NCBI GenBank assembly: GCA_023386815.1 | Contig: JAEWIZ010000029.1 | Span: forward strand, 1-64,000 | From: Bacillota bacterium | GTDB taxonomy: Bacteria; Bacillota; Clostridia; Lachnospirales; Lachnospiraceae | Length of the DNA stretch: 64,000 nucleotides | Direction: 5' to 3' | Shown: positions 41,161-49,628 of the stretch, piece after piece | How positions within the stretch are numbered: the stretch's first letter is position 1 | Layout: each line of letters begins with the position of its first letter | Notes under the pieces: model-generated | The model's database searches: none | What the model saw: only the letters and a program-made list of their open reading frames with translations | Told to the model about the DNA's origin: nothing | Translations under genes and position numbers: made by a program

Positions 41161-42477
41161 ATGATCATCCATACTGTTCAGCCTGATGAGTCCCTCCAAC
41201 AAATAGCCAAAATGTATCAGATTCCTGTACATAAACTTTTGCGGGATAATCATCTACCTCCATATTATCAAACAAATCCTGGTCATAGCTTAATTATCAC
41301 CACTCCCTCAAAAACTTATCAGGTGAAAGAAAATGATACTCTCGCAGTCATTGCGGATGCTCACGAGGTATCTCTTCTTCAAATAATACGAAGCAATCCC
41401 TTTCTAACTGAACGAGAATTCTTATATGTCGGGGATGAACTGGCCATTCATTTTAAGCAGGATCGAAAAATAAAAGTTATTGGTTATGCCTTCTCTCATA
41501 TTAGTCTTTCCCTTTTGAAGAAAGCCTTACCTTATCTTACCTATTTATCAATTATTAATTATAGTATCACTCCGGAAGGGGATATATATGATGTACATGA
41601 CTCAAGAATATTAGAGTTAGCAAAAGCCTATGGAGTTGCTCCCATTATGATGATTTCTTCTTTGCCTGTACATGGCAAAGGTAATCCCGATATAAATCAT
41701 GCTATTTTCTCTAATCCACAGACTCAGAAAAAACTAGTCAGCAAAATATTAAATTTAGTAATTACAAAAGGATTCCATGGAGTAAACTTAGGCTTTCAAT
41801 CCTTTTATAATGAGGATTTACCTTTCTACATTAATTTTATAGCTATTCTAACGGAGAAATTAAATAAATTGGGTCATGAAACCTTTGTTACCCTGATACC
41901 CTCTACCTATGAGAACAGTTCAGAAGTCTTCAATAATACAACTTACTTAAAGGTAATCGGTGAAGTAGCCAACTATGTTATACTATTATCCTATCAATGG
42001 CCCGGTGCTTTCATATCAACTGTAGCAAAAACTACGGTAGAATATCTTCGGGAGAAACTGGATTACATTGTTACTCAAATTCCCCCGGAAAAAATATTCA
42101 TTGGACTAACTGTAATAGCCTACGACTGGGAGCTTCCCTATATTGATGGTAAAACTCATGGAAGTGCCATGAAGAATATGGATGCAATGAACTTAGCGAA
42201 TCAACATGGTGCTATTATTACTTATGATGAGTCTACCCAAACACCTCATTTTTACTATAATAATTCCGGTGTAGACCATCTTGTGTGGTATAAGGATGCA
42301 AGATCCATTCAAGCTCTTATAAACTTAGTAACGCAATATAATTTAAATGGTCTGGCCATATGGAATATCATGTATTTTACTCCTCTAACCTGGCTAATCA
42401 TTCATTCACATTTTGAGATTGAAACGATTCTCGGCGTTACTCCACAGGCTGATGTTCTTTTTGATCCCTGTTGCTAA
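41161..42477 (+). CDS. Two-LysM protein with a GH18-like domain lacking catalytic acids, 438 aa
   Basis: A paralogue of the protein at 19561-20865: two LysM repeats (HTVQPDESLQQIAKMYQI at the N-terminus and YQVKENDTLAVIADAHEV) precede a GH18-like barrel. The catalytic stretch near residue 204 reads FHGVNLGFQ, so the D-x-x-D-x-D-x-E pattern of active SleL/YaaH glucosaminidases is missing (His, Gly and Gln at the key sites). The late VIAYDWELPY and AIWNIMYFTPLTW segments are kept. Likely a peptidoglycan-binding coat protein. GAGG precedes the ATG. It sits between the Cys-rich gene and the multicopper oxidase. Confidence 0.78.
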   Translation: MIIHTVQPDESLQQIAKMYQIPVHKLLRDNHLPPYYQTNPGHSLIITTPSKTYQVKENDTLAVIADAHEVSLLQIIRSNPFLTEREFLYVGDELAIHFKQDRKIKVIGYAFSHISLSLLKKALPYLTYLSIINYSITPEGDIYDVHDSRILELAKAYGVAPIMMISSLPVHGKGNPDINHAIFSNPQTQKKLVSKILNLVITKGFHGVNLGFQSFYNEDLPFYINFIAILTEKLNKLGHETFVTLIPSTYENSSEVFNNTTYLKVIGEVANYVILLSYQWPGAFISTVAKTTVEYLREKLDYIVTQIPPEKIFIGLTVIAYDWELPYIDGKTHGSAMKNMDAMNLANQHGAIITYDESTQTPHFYYNNSGVDHLVWYKDARSIQALINLVTQYNLNGLAIWNIMYFTPLTWLIIHSHFEIETILGVTPQADVLFDPCC

Positions 42478-42664
42478 AGGCTAGTACAGCAATTGGCTGG
42501 CTTTTTCACAGGCTTCATAAATGATGTCATATTTCTCATCGATGAATGGATTTATCCTATCGACATTATTTCTCATATTATAATCCGAACACTTAAAATG
42601 CGACATCATATACTATATTAGGAGTTAGGAACTAACTTACTTTTAATAAAGAATGGTGATGAAT

Positions 42665-44158
42665 ATGGCAATTAGACATTATGTCTTGCTAGCCACAGAT
42701 GGTTTTATAGAATTACCTACCACGAAAGATTTATGCCCTTCACCGGATACCTTACAAAACACTTATGTCTTTGGGTTTGTCGGGGGGCTTTATCAAGTAA
42801 TAGAAAATGGTAATCTTACCTTTGAAGATCAGTCGTTAAACTGGAAAGATCCATGTAATTGGCAGCATTTATGGGCTATGCAATCAACCGCAACAATTCC
42901 GTCTCCAATCCTTTGGGCTGATCAGGGTGATCACTTATATGTTACTCTAATCAATCTTGGAATGCCGGTTTCACAGTTAGCGGATCCTCACACTATCCAT
43001 TTACATGGTGCACATGTTGCAACTCAAATCGATGGATTTCCTGAGACCTCATTTTCTGTTCCAATGTGGATGGGGCCAAATGAGCTCCCACCTACCGCCA
43101 CTTATTATTTTATGCCTGAGCATCCCGGTACCTATATGTATCACTGTCATGTTGAGGCAAGTGAGCATGTTCAGATGGGGATGTATGGAGCTCTTGTTAT
43201 CTATCCTTCCGTTAAAAGCCTCGAGGCTGCTTCGATCAAAATGGATCCTTGTGGCTATTGGCGTTATAAAGGTGAGATTCAGGAAATGATACCACGTTAT
43301 TCAAGCCATAGACATTTCGCTTATAATAATATACAGACTTATTTTGACAAAGAGTATGTCATGCTTTTATCTGACTTGGATTTAAAATGGCATCAAGTAG
43401 TACAAACCGCATTTGAAACCGGAATAGCCTTTAATGCCTCAGATTTTAAACCCAACTTCTGGTTGGTTAATGGCCGTGCATTTCCGGATACACTACTTCC
43501 TCACCCACAAACTCCTCCAGAAGGCAGTAATCCAAACCTTACTCAGATTAATTATGAATCTTATGTTCATGTTAGAACAGATGAAAAATTTTTACTTCGT
43601 ATGATTAACATGGGCTATGCTGTTGTGCCATGGCATATTCACGGTTGGCATTTTACGGTGATCGGAAAGGATGCTCATCCGAGTCCTTTTTTAAGCATTG
43701 CTCAAAAATTTAACGAGATGTCAAAGTATATGCACCATAGTGAAACAATGAGTATGGATCATGAAATGATGAATATGGGATTCACTGAAACCATAGGCTC
43801 TGGTGAAACACATGACTTATTACTGACCGCTGACAATAAAGAGCCCGTATATGGAAAGTATATCTTTCATGGGCAAGATATGATACCTTCCTTATGTGAG
43901 CAAATGTCTCAACTAGATCCAGCATTTATAGCAGATATCCCTACACAGCCTGTCTCCTGTAATAACACTCAAACAGTAAATTATGTTAACCTATGTGAAA
44001 ATCATGAATTTTTTCCGCAATTTTATCCAATGCATAATCATGATGATTATAAAGTTACTAATACAAACACCTTGGAAACTCCTGCTTTTAGCAACTACCC
44101 AGGTGGTCAATTAACTATGATACAAACAGATGCTCCTTCCTGTCATACGAACTATTAA
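42665..44158 (+). CDS. Multicopper oxidase, probable spore-coat type, 497 aa
   Basis: Cupredoxin domains with copper motifs: HTIHLHGAHV near residue 109, MYHCHVEASEHVQMGM near 158, and VPWHIHGWHF near 321. The C-terminus ends with FYPMHNHDDYKVTN and a Pro-Gly-Gly segment. Unusually, the HCHxxxH...M pattern of a type 1 copper site lies in the N-terminal half; CotA-like laccases have it at the C-terminus. This suggests the two-domain (nitrite-reductase-like or small-laccase) arrangement. No signal peptide. GGTGAT before the ATG at 42665 sets the start. Neighbouring coat-type genes suggest oxidation of spore-coat components or metals such as manganese. Confidence 0.8.
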   Translation: MAIRHYVLLATDGFIELPTTKDLCPSPDTLQNTYVFGFVGGLYQVIENGNLTFEDQSLNWKDPCNWQHLWAMQSTATIPSPILWADQGDHLYVTLINLGMPVSQLADPHTIHLHGAHVATQIDGFPETSFSVPMWMGPNELPPTATYYFMPEHPGTYMYHCHVEASEHVQMGMYGALVIYPSVKSLEAASIKMDPCGYWRYKGEIQEMIPRYSSHRHFAYNNIQTYFDKEYVMLLSDLDLKWHQVVQTAFETGIAFNASDFKPNFWLVNGRAFPDTLLPHPQTPPEGSNPNLTQINYESYVHVRTDEKFLLRMINMGYAVVPWHIHGWHFTVIGKDAHPSPFLSIAQKFNEMSKYMHHSETMSMDHEMMNMGFTETIGSGETHDLLLTADNKEPVYGKYIFHGQDMIPSLCEQMSQLDPAFIADIPTQPVSCNNTQTVNYVNLCENHEFFPQFYPMHNHDDYKVTNTNTLETPAFSNYPGGQLTMIQTDAPSCHTNY

Positions 44159-44239
44159 TAGGCTAACTAAATTATGCTCGAAAGAGTTTCTATCATTTTG
44201 AAATAAAGCAGTTAGTTATTGAAGGGAGCCTAACTCAAT

Positions 44240-44593
44240 ATGAAAAGAAATTTCACAAAACTATGGTATTTAATAACTTATCGATTTGTTCGTCCTAAAA
44301 TACAAGTAACCAAAGCTAATTTTAGTGGTGCCAAAAATTTTATTGATCTTCGCTATTGGTTATCACGCCCAGACAAAATAGATTCTAAATCGAAGCCTTA
44401 TTTACTAACTTCAGCGAATCAAAAGCTGGTATTAATGCATGTTACAAAATTCGGTGTCATAAAATCAAAGATGCGTAAGCATACAAATACCGGTATCATG
44501 CTATTTTATAATAAGAATCATATTGTGAGTGAAGGGGATCATGTTAAACTGTATTGGAATGGTATGGTTGTAGAGGACATTGAAATAAAGTGA
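44240..44593 (+). CDS. Hypothetical basic protein, 117 aa
   Basis: No family recognised. Preceded by GGGAG and 81 bases after the oxidase stop, in the same orientation. The product is basic with Lys-rich N-terminus (MKRNFTKLWYLITYRFVRPK), no signal peptide, and a C-terminal beta-rich part (GDHVKLYWNGMVVEDIEI) that looks like a small barrel. Probably co-expressed with the coat-type genes. A hairpin follows at 44659-44692. Confidence 0.5.
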   Translation: MKRNFTKLWYLITYRFVRPKIQVTKANFSGAKNFIDLRYWLSRPDKIDSKSKPYLLTSANQKLVLMHVTKFGVIKSKMRKHTNTGIMLFYNKNHIVSEGDHVKLYWNGMVVEDIEIK

Positions 44594-44658
44594 TGGATCA
44601 GTGAATCATAATACTTCTGTGAAACTGCTCTTAAACACTTAATCTAACTTTAACACTG

Positions 44659-44692
44659 AAGTCCCTGAACTCTGTAAAGAATTCAGGGACTT
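44659..44692 (+). terminator. Hairpin, probable terminator of the coat-type group
   Basis: AAGTCCCTGAA (44659-44669) and TTCAGGGACTT (44682-44692) form a perfect 11-base-pair stem with a 12-base loop. The following T tract is weak. Confidence 0.5.
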
Positions 44693-44792
44693 AGCTAACA
44701 TTAGAGTCTAGATCAATTGATTTTAATACTCCTTAATAAAATAGTACTGTTAAAGCAATAATAATTGAAAATCTTTCTTCAGGAGTATGAAC

Positions 44793-45536
44793 ATGCACTA
44801 TATTGTATTTGACTTAGAATTTAATCAAGATCTTCCATCATTATGTTTACCTGATGAAACTGTGAACCTTTGTCCCTATGAGATTATACAGATTGGAGCG
44901 ATCAAAACAGATTCCGCTTTTCAAACGCTTGCTACTTTTAACAGATATATTAAGCCAGCTATCTATATGCAGGTTAGCACCTTTGTCACTGATTTAACCG
45001 GCATCCGTACAGAGCAATTATTATCAGAATCCACATTTCCCAAGGTTTTCAATGATTATATTGACTTTATCGGTGAAGAGGATTCTATTTTCTGTGTCTG
45101 GGGAACGTCTGACATGAAAGAATTACATCGTAATGTTAGATTTCATAAACTAGACAAAAAGCAGATACCTGATATGTTTATTAACCTTCAGCCCTACGTT
45201 TCAACCTACTTAAATATCTCAAATAAAAAGCTATTAAATCTGAAGGCTGCTGTTGAAGAGCTTAACATCGTAACACCCTATCAGTTCCATAATGCTTTTT
45301 ATGATGCCTTTTATACAACAGAAATATTAAAAAAAATTAATAGTTCAGCAATCCAGCCGAAGCATTACAGCCCAGATTCTGTTTCTTTCCGCCCAAGACA
45401 ACCGAAAAAGGTAATTGATTTTGAAAAACTTTTGCAGCAATTTGAGAAAATGTATCGCCGGAGCTTAAGTGAAGAAGAAAAGGATATGATTCAGCTTGCA
45501 TATAAAATGGGCAGAACAAATCAATTTATTAAATAA
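44793..45536 (+). CDS. DEDDh 3'-5' exonuclease, KapD-like, 247 aa
   Basis: DnaQ-like fold with the acidic residues in order: FDLEFNQ (Asp-x-Glu), VWGTSDMKEL (Asp), and FHNAFYDAFYT (His...Asp). This matches the KapD/ERI-1-like exonuclease group; KapD of Bacillus acts in the sporulation (KinA) pathway. The C-terminal 60 residues (RQPKKVIDFEKLLQQFEKMY) form a helical extension. The start at 44793 is set by AGGAGT 6 bases upstream. RNA or single-stranded DNA is the likely substrate. Confidence 0.8.
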   Translation: MHYIVFDLEFNQDLPSLCLPDETVNLCPYEIIQIGAIKTDSAFQTLATFNRYIKPAIYMQVSTFVTDLTGIRTEQLLSESTFPKVFNDYIDFIGEEDSIFCVWGTSDMKELHRNVRFHKLDKKQIPDMFINLQPYVSTYLNISNKKLLNLKAAVEELNIVTPYQFHNAFYDAFYTTEILKKINSSAIQPKHYSPDSVSFRPRQPKKVIDFEKLLQQFEKMYRRSLSEEEKDMIQLAYKMGRTNQFIK

Positions 45537-45571
45537 ATTGATAGCCTAAACCTATTAGTACCTTGTAAAGA

Positions 45572-45712
45572 CTACACCGGTTCCTCCACCAACTTATCAA
45601 ATGCCTCCTCTGCATTTTTGCAGCTAATCGCATGGTATCCGTTATCATTTAAAAATGAACAAACAATATAATTAAGCTTCGTATCATCTTCAAGAACTAA
45701 AATGTTGTTCAT
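45572..45712 (-). pseudogene. Truncated response-regulator receiver, 46 aa
   Basis: ATG at 45712 with GGGAGG upstream gives MNNILVLEDDTKLNYIVCSF..., the start of a CheY-like receiver including the two acidic residues (EDD) of the phosphorylation pocket. It ends at TAG (45572) after ...FDKLVEEPV, just before the strand that would carry the phosphorylated Asp. No continuation is found in any frame before the exonuclease gene. It is either a decayed regulator gene or a tiny surviving fragment. Confidence 0.65.
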
Positions 45713-45855
45713 ACTCTGTAACCTCCCGCTTCTAATACTTCCTCTCTACCATACCTTTTGAATGTTAAAGTACTGTTAACGAGATAACTATTTAAACTCA
45801 TAATATAACTGACCCAATTTTCTTTATCATTAAGCTAAGGATTCAAAAATCAAAT

Positions 45856-47109
45856 TCATTTCCTGATTTTCTGTGCTGCGTAGATGGATTTATTTCCGTT
45901 AAATACATAAGCAATGGCGCAAACCACAAAGAAATATGGCAGATATTCATATCCAAATACCTCTACACCAATAAAAATTGGAGCAAGTATGGTATTGGTA
46001 GCGCTTCCAAAAACCGCAGCGTAACCTAGTGCCGCTACGAAGGGCACCGGCAGTCCTAATAATCCTGCCAGGACTACACCTAACGTGGCACCTATGGAAA
46101 ATAGGGGTGTTACTTCTCCCCCCTGATACCCTATAGCTAACGTCACAATTGTGAAAACCACTTTCAAAAGCCAGTCGTACCAATAGATCTCTAATTCAGA
46201 GAAGCTGTTTTGAATTAAATTAGTACCTAAACCGGAATATCTACCTTGATGAACGAGAAAAAGCAACGCACTTAATACACATCCTACTATAAAAATTTTT
46301 AAGATTGGATTACGAAATCGATTATTAAAATGGGTCTTACAAAAGCTGAGAATATGTGCAAAGCCTCCGCCAACAATACCAAAAATAAGTCCTAAGAAAG
46401 TCAATTGAAACACAAGTGACAATGATAAAAGAGCGGAGCTGTTCAGCTGTACTCGAAACTTTTCAAGTCCAAGAAAATGAGCTGTATAGCTTGCAACAAA
46501 GGAAGCCACAATAGAAGGAAAAAGTGCTCCATACTCAATGGAACCAACCACCAACACCTCCATCGCGAAGAAGATTGCTGCCAAAGGGGTCTGGAATAGC
46601 CCAGCAAAGCCGGCTGCCATACCAGTTATGAGAAATATCTTCGAGCTATCCTTAAGTCCTACTTTTCGTCCAATATTATGAGATAAAGCTCCTCCGATCT
46701 GTACCGCTACTCCTTCTCTTCCGGCACTTCCGCCGAATAGATGGGTCAACCAGGTACTTACCATCACAAGCGGGATTAATCGCTTTGGAATAACATTCTC
46801 TTCTTCAAAGCCAACAGCAAAAATAAGGGACATTCCTTTTGCGCTGTTTTTACCGAATTTTTGATAGGTATAGACAATTAATACACCGATTAAGGGAAGG
46901 AATATAATGAGCCATTGAAAATGCTGGATACGAAAATCTGTGATTGCTAATAATACTCTGCCAAAGACTGCATCAATGGCTCCTACTAATATCCCGATAC
47001 CAATTGAAATAACGCTGATAATTAATATATTTTTATAGTCCTTACTGATCTGTTTTACGATACGGTTAATCAATTGTCTATCCTCTTTCAACTTATATTT
47101 TAAATACAA
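45856..47109 (-). CDS. CLC-family anion transporter (fluoride-type candidate), 417 aa
   Basis: About ten to eleven membrane helices with CLC ion-path motifs: FGGSAGREGVAVQIG (the gating Glu region) near residue 125, GMAAGFAGLFQTPLAAIFFA, and GYQGGEVTPLFSIGATLG near 325. The last replaces the usual G-x-F-x-P of chloride CLCs, and this combination fits the CLC-F fluoride/proton antiporters. That assignment is inference from motifs. No fluoride riboswitch was recognised upstream; the promoter region is filled by a tandem repeat (47141-47374). Confidence 0.78.
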   Translation of the reverse strand: MYLKYKLKEDRQLINRIVKQISKDYKNILIISVISIGIGILVGAIDAVFGRVLLAITDFRIQHFQWLIIFLPLIGVLIVYTYQKFGKNSAKGMSLIFAVGFEEENVIPKRLIPLVMVSTWLTHLFGGSAGREGVAVQIGGALSHNIGRKVGLKDSSKIFLITGMAAGFAGLFQTPLAAIFFAMEVLVVGSIEYGALFPSIVASFVASYTAHFLGLEKFRVQLNSSALLSLSLVFQLTFLGLIFGIVGGGFAHILSFCKTHFNNRFRNPILKIFIVGCVLSALLFLVHQGRYSGLGTNLIQNSFSELEIYWYDWLLKVVFTIVTLAIGYQGGEVTPLFSIGATLGVVLAGLLGLPVPFVAALGYAAVFGSATNTILAPIFIGVEVFGYEYLPYFFVVCAIAYVFNGNKSIYAAQKIRK

Positions 47110-47140
47110 TCTAATATAAATATAATAATACCATATGGAT

Positions 47141-47374
47141 CTGATTAGCTATATAAATCTGATAATGCTATATATCTGATATTACTATATATCTGATATT
47201 ACTATATATATCTGATAATGCTATATATTTGATAATGCTATATATCTGATAATGTCATATTCATCTGATAATGCCATATTCATCTGATAATGTCATATTC
47301 ATCTGATAATGCCATATACATCTGATAATGCCATACATATCTCATAATATCAATATATCGGATAATCTATATAT
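47141..47374. repeat. Tandem array of 13 units of 16-19 bases
   Basis: Thirteen units of consensus CTGATAATGCYATATWYAT run head to tail: about 17 bases on the left (CTGATAATGCTATATAT) and 19 bases on the right (CTGATAATGTCATATTCAT). Units 7-9 alternate TC and CC, hinting at a 38-base higher order. It fills the gap between the lipase stop codon and the CLC gene start. Confidence 0.9.
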
Positions 47375-47392
47375 CTGGGAATAGCTCAGTAC

Positions 47393-48325
47393 TTAACCTA
47401 TTTTAGAATCCAGCCACTTAACCACATCCAGCATAACCTCATCCCGGTTCAGTTCATTTAGCATTTCATGTCGGCCATCCGGATATAGCTTCATAGAAAT
47501 ATCGGAGATACCGCGCTTTTTATAAGTATCATATAACTTTTTAACGCCTTTACCGGCTCCTCCAACAGGATCCTTTTCTCCTGAAAAAATATAAATTGGT
47601 AGATTTGTAGGGACTAACTCTACATTCTTTCGCTTATCAAGTGTCTTCAAGCCTTTCATGAAATCATAGAAGAAGCCAGCGGTAAAAACCCCTCCACAAT
47701 AGGGATCACTAATATACTTATCAACTTCAGCATTATCCCTACTCAGCCAATCATATTCCGTGCGGTTTGGTTTAAATGCTTGATTAAAGGTTCCGAAGGA
47801 AAGATGATTCATTCTTATACTTTTCTCTTTTCTGCCATTTTTCTTCACCTCAAAACCTGAAACAATAAAACCTAAGTTATGCAATAAGGTTGCACTGCCA
47901 TTGGAGCCTGAAAGAATCGTTCCTTTTAACTCCTTACCATATAACATGATGTATCTTTGGGTTGCAAAGGAGCCCATACTGTGTCCAAACAAAAATACTG
48001 GATAGCTAGGGTTTTCCTTTTTTATCAAACCTGTTAATTGATGCATATCCTTAACTAACCAATCAAAACCATCTTCATCAGCAAGATACCCAACATTTTC
48101 AAGACTTCCAGCAGTTTTACCATGCCCGCGGTGATCATTAGCGTACACCAGGTATCCATTCTTTGTTAGTACACTGGCAAATCGTTCATATCTGGCTGCC
48201 GTCTCTGCCATACCATGTGCTATTTGAACAATGCCCTTTACCTTTGTATCCGGATCAGGACTCCATTGATATACGAAAATAGTTGAACCGTCACCTGATT
48301 GAAAACTAAAATTTTTTGTTAGCAT
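47393..48325 (-). CDS. Monoacylglycerol-lipase/lysophospholipase-like hydrolase, 310 aa
   Basis: Alpha/beta hydrolase of the Hydrolase_4 type: oxyanion loop IVQIAHGMAETAARYE near residue 35, DHRGHGKTAGS, nucleophile elbow FLFGHSMGSFATQ near 118, catalytic Asp in FSGEKDPVGGAGKG, and His in YPDGRHEMLNE. Cytosolic, no signal peptide. AAGGAAGG precedes the ATG. It is 60 bases downstream of the aldo/keto reductase gene in the same orientation, so the two may be co-transcribed. The natural substrate is probably a monoacylglycerol or lysophospholipid. Confidence 0.85.
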   Translation of the reverse strand: MLTKNFSFQSGDGSTIFVYQWSPDPDTKVKGIVQIAHGMAETAARYERFASVLTKNGYLVYANDHRGHGKTAGSLENVGYLADEDGFDWLVKDMHQLTGLIKKENPSYPVFLFGHSMGSFATQRYIMLYGKELKGTILSGSNGSATLLHNLGFIVSGFEVKKNGRKEKSIRMNHLSFGTFNQAFKPNRTEYDWLSRDNAEVDKYISDPYCGGVFTAGFFYDFMKGLKTLDKRKNVELVPTNLPIYIFSGEKDPVGGAGKGVKKLYDTYKKRGISDISMKLYPDGRHEMLNELNRDEVMLDVVKWLDSKIG

Positions 48326-48385
48326 ATGACACCTTCCTTTTTTATTTTATAAGTAAAGATGAATTATCTTGTTTTAGAATTACTA

Positions 48386-49339
48386 TTATTCAATCCCTTT
48401 ATCCAGCCACAGGTATTCCTGCTCCGATAGCTTAATTTCAACTGTATTTGCGGTTGTGGAAGCATGTTTTGCAGAAGGACTTGTGATGGCAAATACATCA
48501 AAGGGGGCATGAAATAGATAAATCAAGGCTAACTCTGCAACTGTGAGCCTCTTTTTCTCAGCCATTTGCTCTAATCTTGAAAGCCGTACCATATTTTGAG
48601 GATGGTAATATTCTTTGATAAAACCTTCGGCAAACATAGATTTTACTTTATCAATGGAATCCGTCGACTTCACTCTCCCTGATAAAAACCCTCGTGCTAG
48701 AGCGGAGTATGCAAACACCGGTATTTGATACTTGATATACCATTCTCTTTCTTCCTTGTTCCTATCTCCCGCCAGGCAGACACTATCAAAGGGATCCTCA
48801 ATCTGTTCCAAATAACTATAGCATTGCTGAGCGATCGTAAAGCTGTTTAAGCCTTTCTTATAAGCATATTCTCCTGCCTCCTCCATTCTTTCCTTTCTCC
48901 AATTAGATGCCCCAAAGATACCAATTTTCCCAGCTGCCTGTAACTCATTCAGGGTCTCAAGGATAGCGTCAACCTCAGAAGATTTATCATCCTTATGAAG
49001 AAAATATATGTCTACCTTAGACATCTTTAGATTCTCTAGTGACTCCGATAATTCTTTCTTGATTAATCCCGGCGTGATCTTTATATCAGTCCCATCTATC
49101 ATACATCCCTTGGTTATGATATTAATCTTATCCCGGTTCTCTCTTTTATTTACCCAGTTTCCTAAGGAGGCTTCACTTCCTCCATAGCCTCTTGCCGTAT
49201 CAAAGGTGTTGATTCCTGCTTGAAATGCTGCATCCAGAGCTTCCGCGGCATCCCCTCCTCTCCACATTTGCTGTGTTGCAGCTCCAAATATAATGCGTGA
49301 AACCGGATTTTCTACCCATCTAATTTTTGCATATTCCAT
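48386..49339 (-). CDS. Aldo/keto reductase, 317 aa
   Basis: TIM-barrel NADPH-dependent reductase: catalytic Asp and Tyr in FDTARGYGGSEASLG near residue 47, catalytic Lys in NIITKGCMI, His in YFLHKDD. A later SNWR block binds cofactor. The start is placed at the ATG at 49339 (MEYAKIRWV) because AGGGGG lies 9 bases upstream. Two other ATG codons 9 and 30 bases further up fit the ribosome binding site poorly. Cytosolic; substrate unknown. Confidence 0.85.
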   Translation of the reverse strand: MEYAKIRWVENPVSRIIFGAATQQMWRGGDAAEALDAAFQAGINTFDTARGYGGSEASLGNWVNKRENRDKINIITKGCMIDGTDIKITPGLIKKELSESLENLKMSKVDIYFLHKDDKSSEVDAILETLNELQAAGKIGIFGASNWRKERMEEAGEYAYKKGLNSFTIAQQCYSYLEQIEDPFDSVCLAGDRNKEEREWYIKYQIPVFAYSALARGFLSGRVKSTDSIDKVKSMFAEGFIKEYYHPQNMVRLSRLEQMAEKKRLTVAELALIYLFHAPFDVFAITSPSAKHASTTANTVEIKLSEQEYLWLDKGIE

Positions 49340-49508
49340 AATGTTCATCCCCCTAGATTCATGTATCATTAATTCTACCTATCAGTATAGATTTAATCTA
49401 GTGAGGATGTCAATCCATACCGAAATTTAATCCCATAATCTACATAATTTTAACGAGTCCAAGTTAGGTAATCACTCTGTTATTGAGTCCTCCTTTTGGC
49501 ACAAAAAA

Positions 49509-49538
49509 GAGTAGTGGACAGATCTTCGACCACTACTC
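49509..49538 (-). terminator. Terminator after the aminotransferase gene
   Basis: GAGTAGTGG (49509-49517) and CCACTACTC (49530-49538) form a perfect 9-base-pair stem. The run of A at 49503-49508 gives the U tract for leftward RNA. Confidence 0.75.
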
Positions 49539-49628
49539 AGAATTATATATTACCTTATAATAGCATTATAATTTTCACTTTTCCATATTTGTTTATGTAC
49601 GTATCACGTAAATTACAAATATAAAACC

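Noticed and set aside
47110..47392. CRISPR array
   Set aside because: Units are directly adjacent and 16-19 bases long, with no unique spacers.
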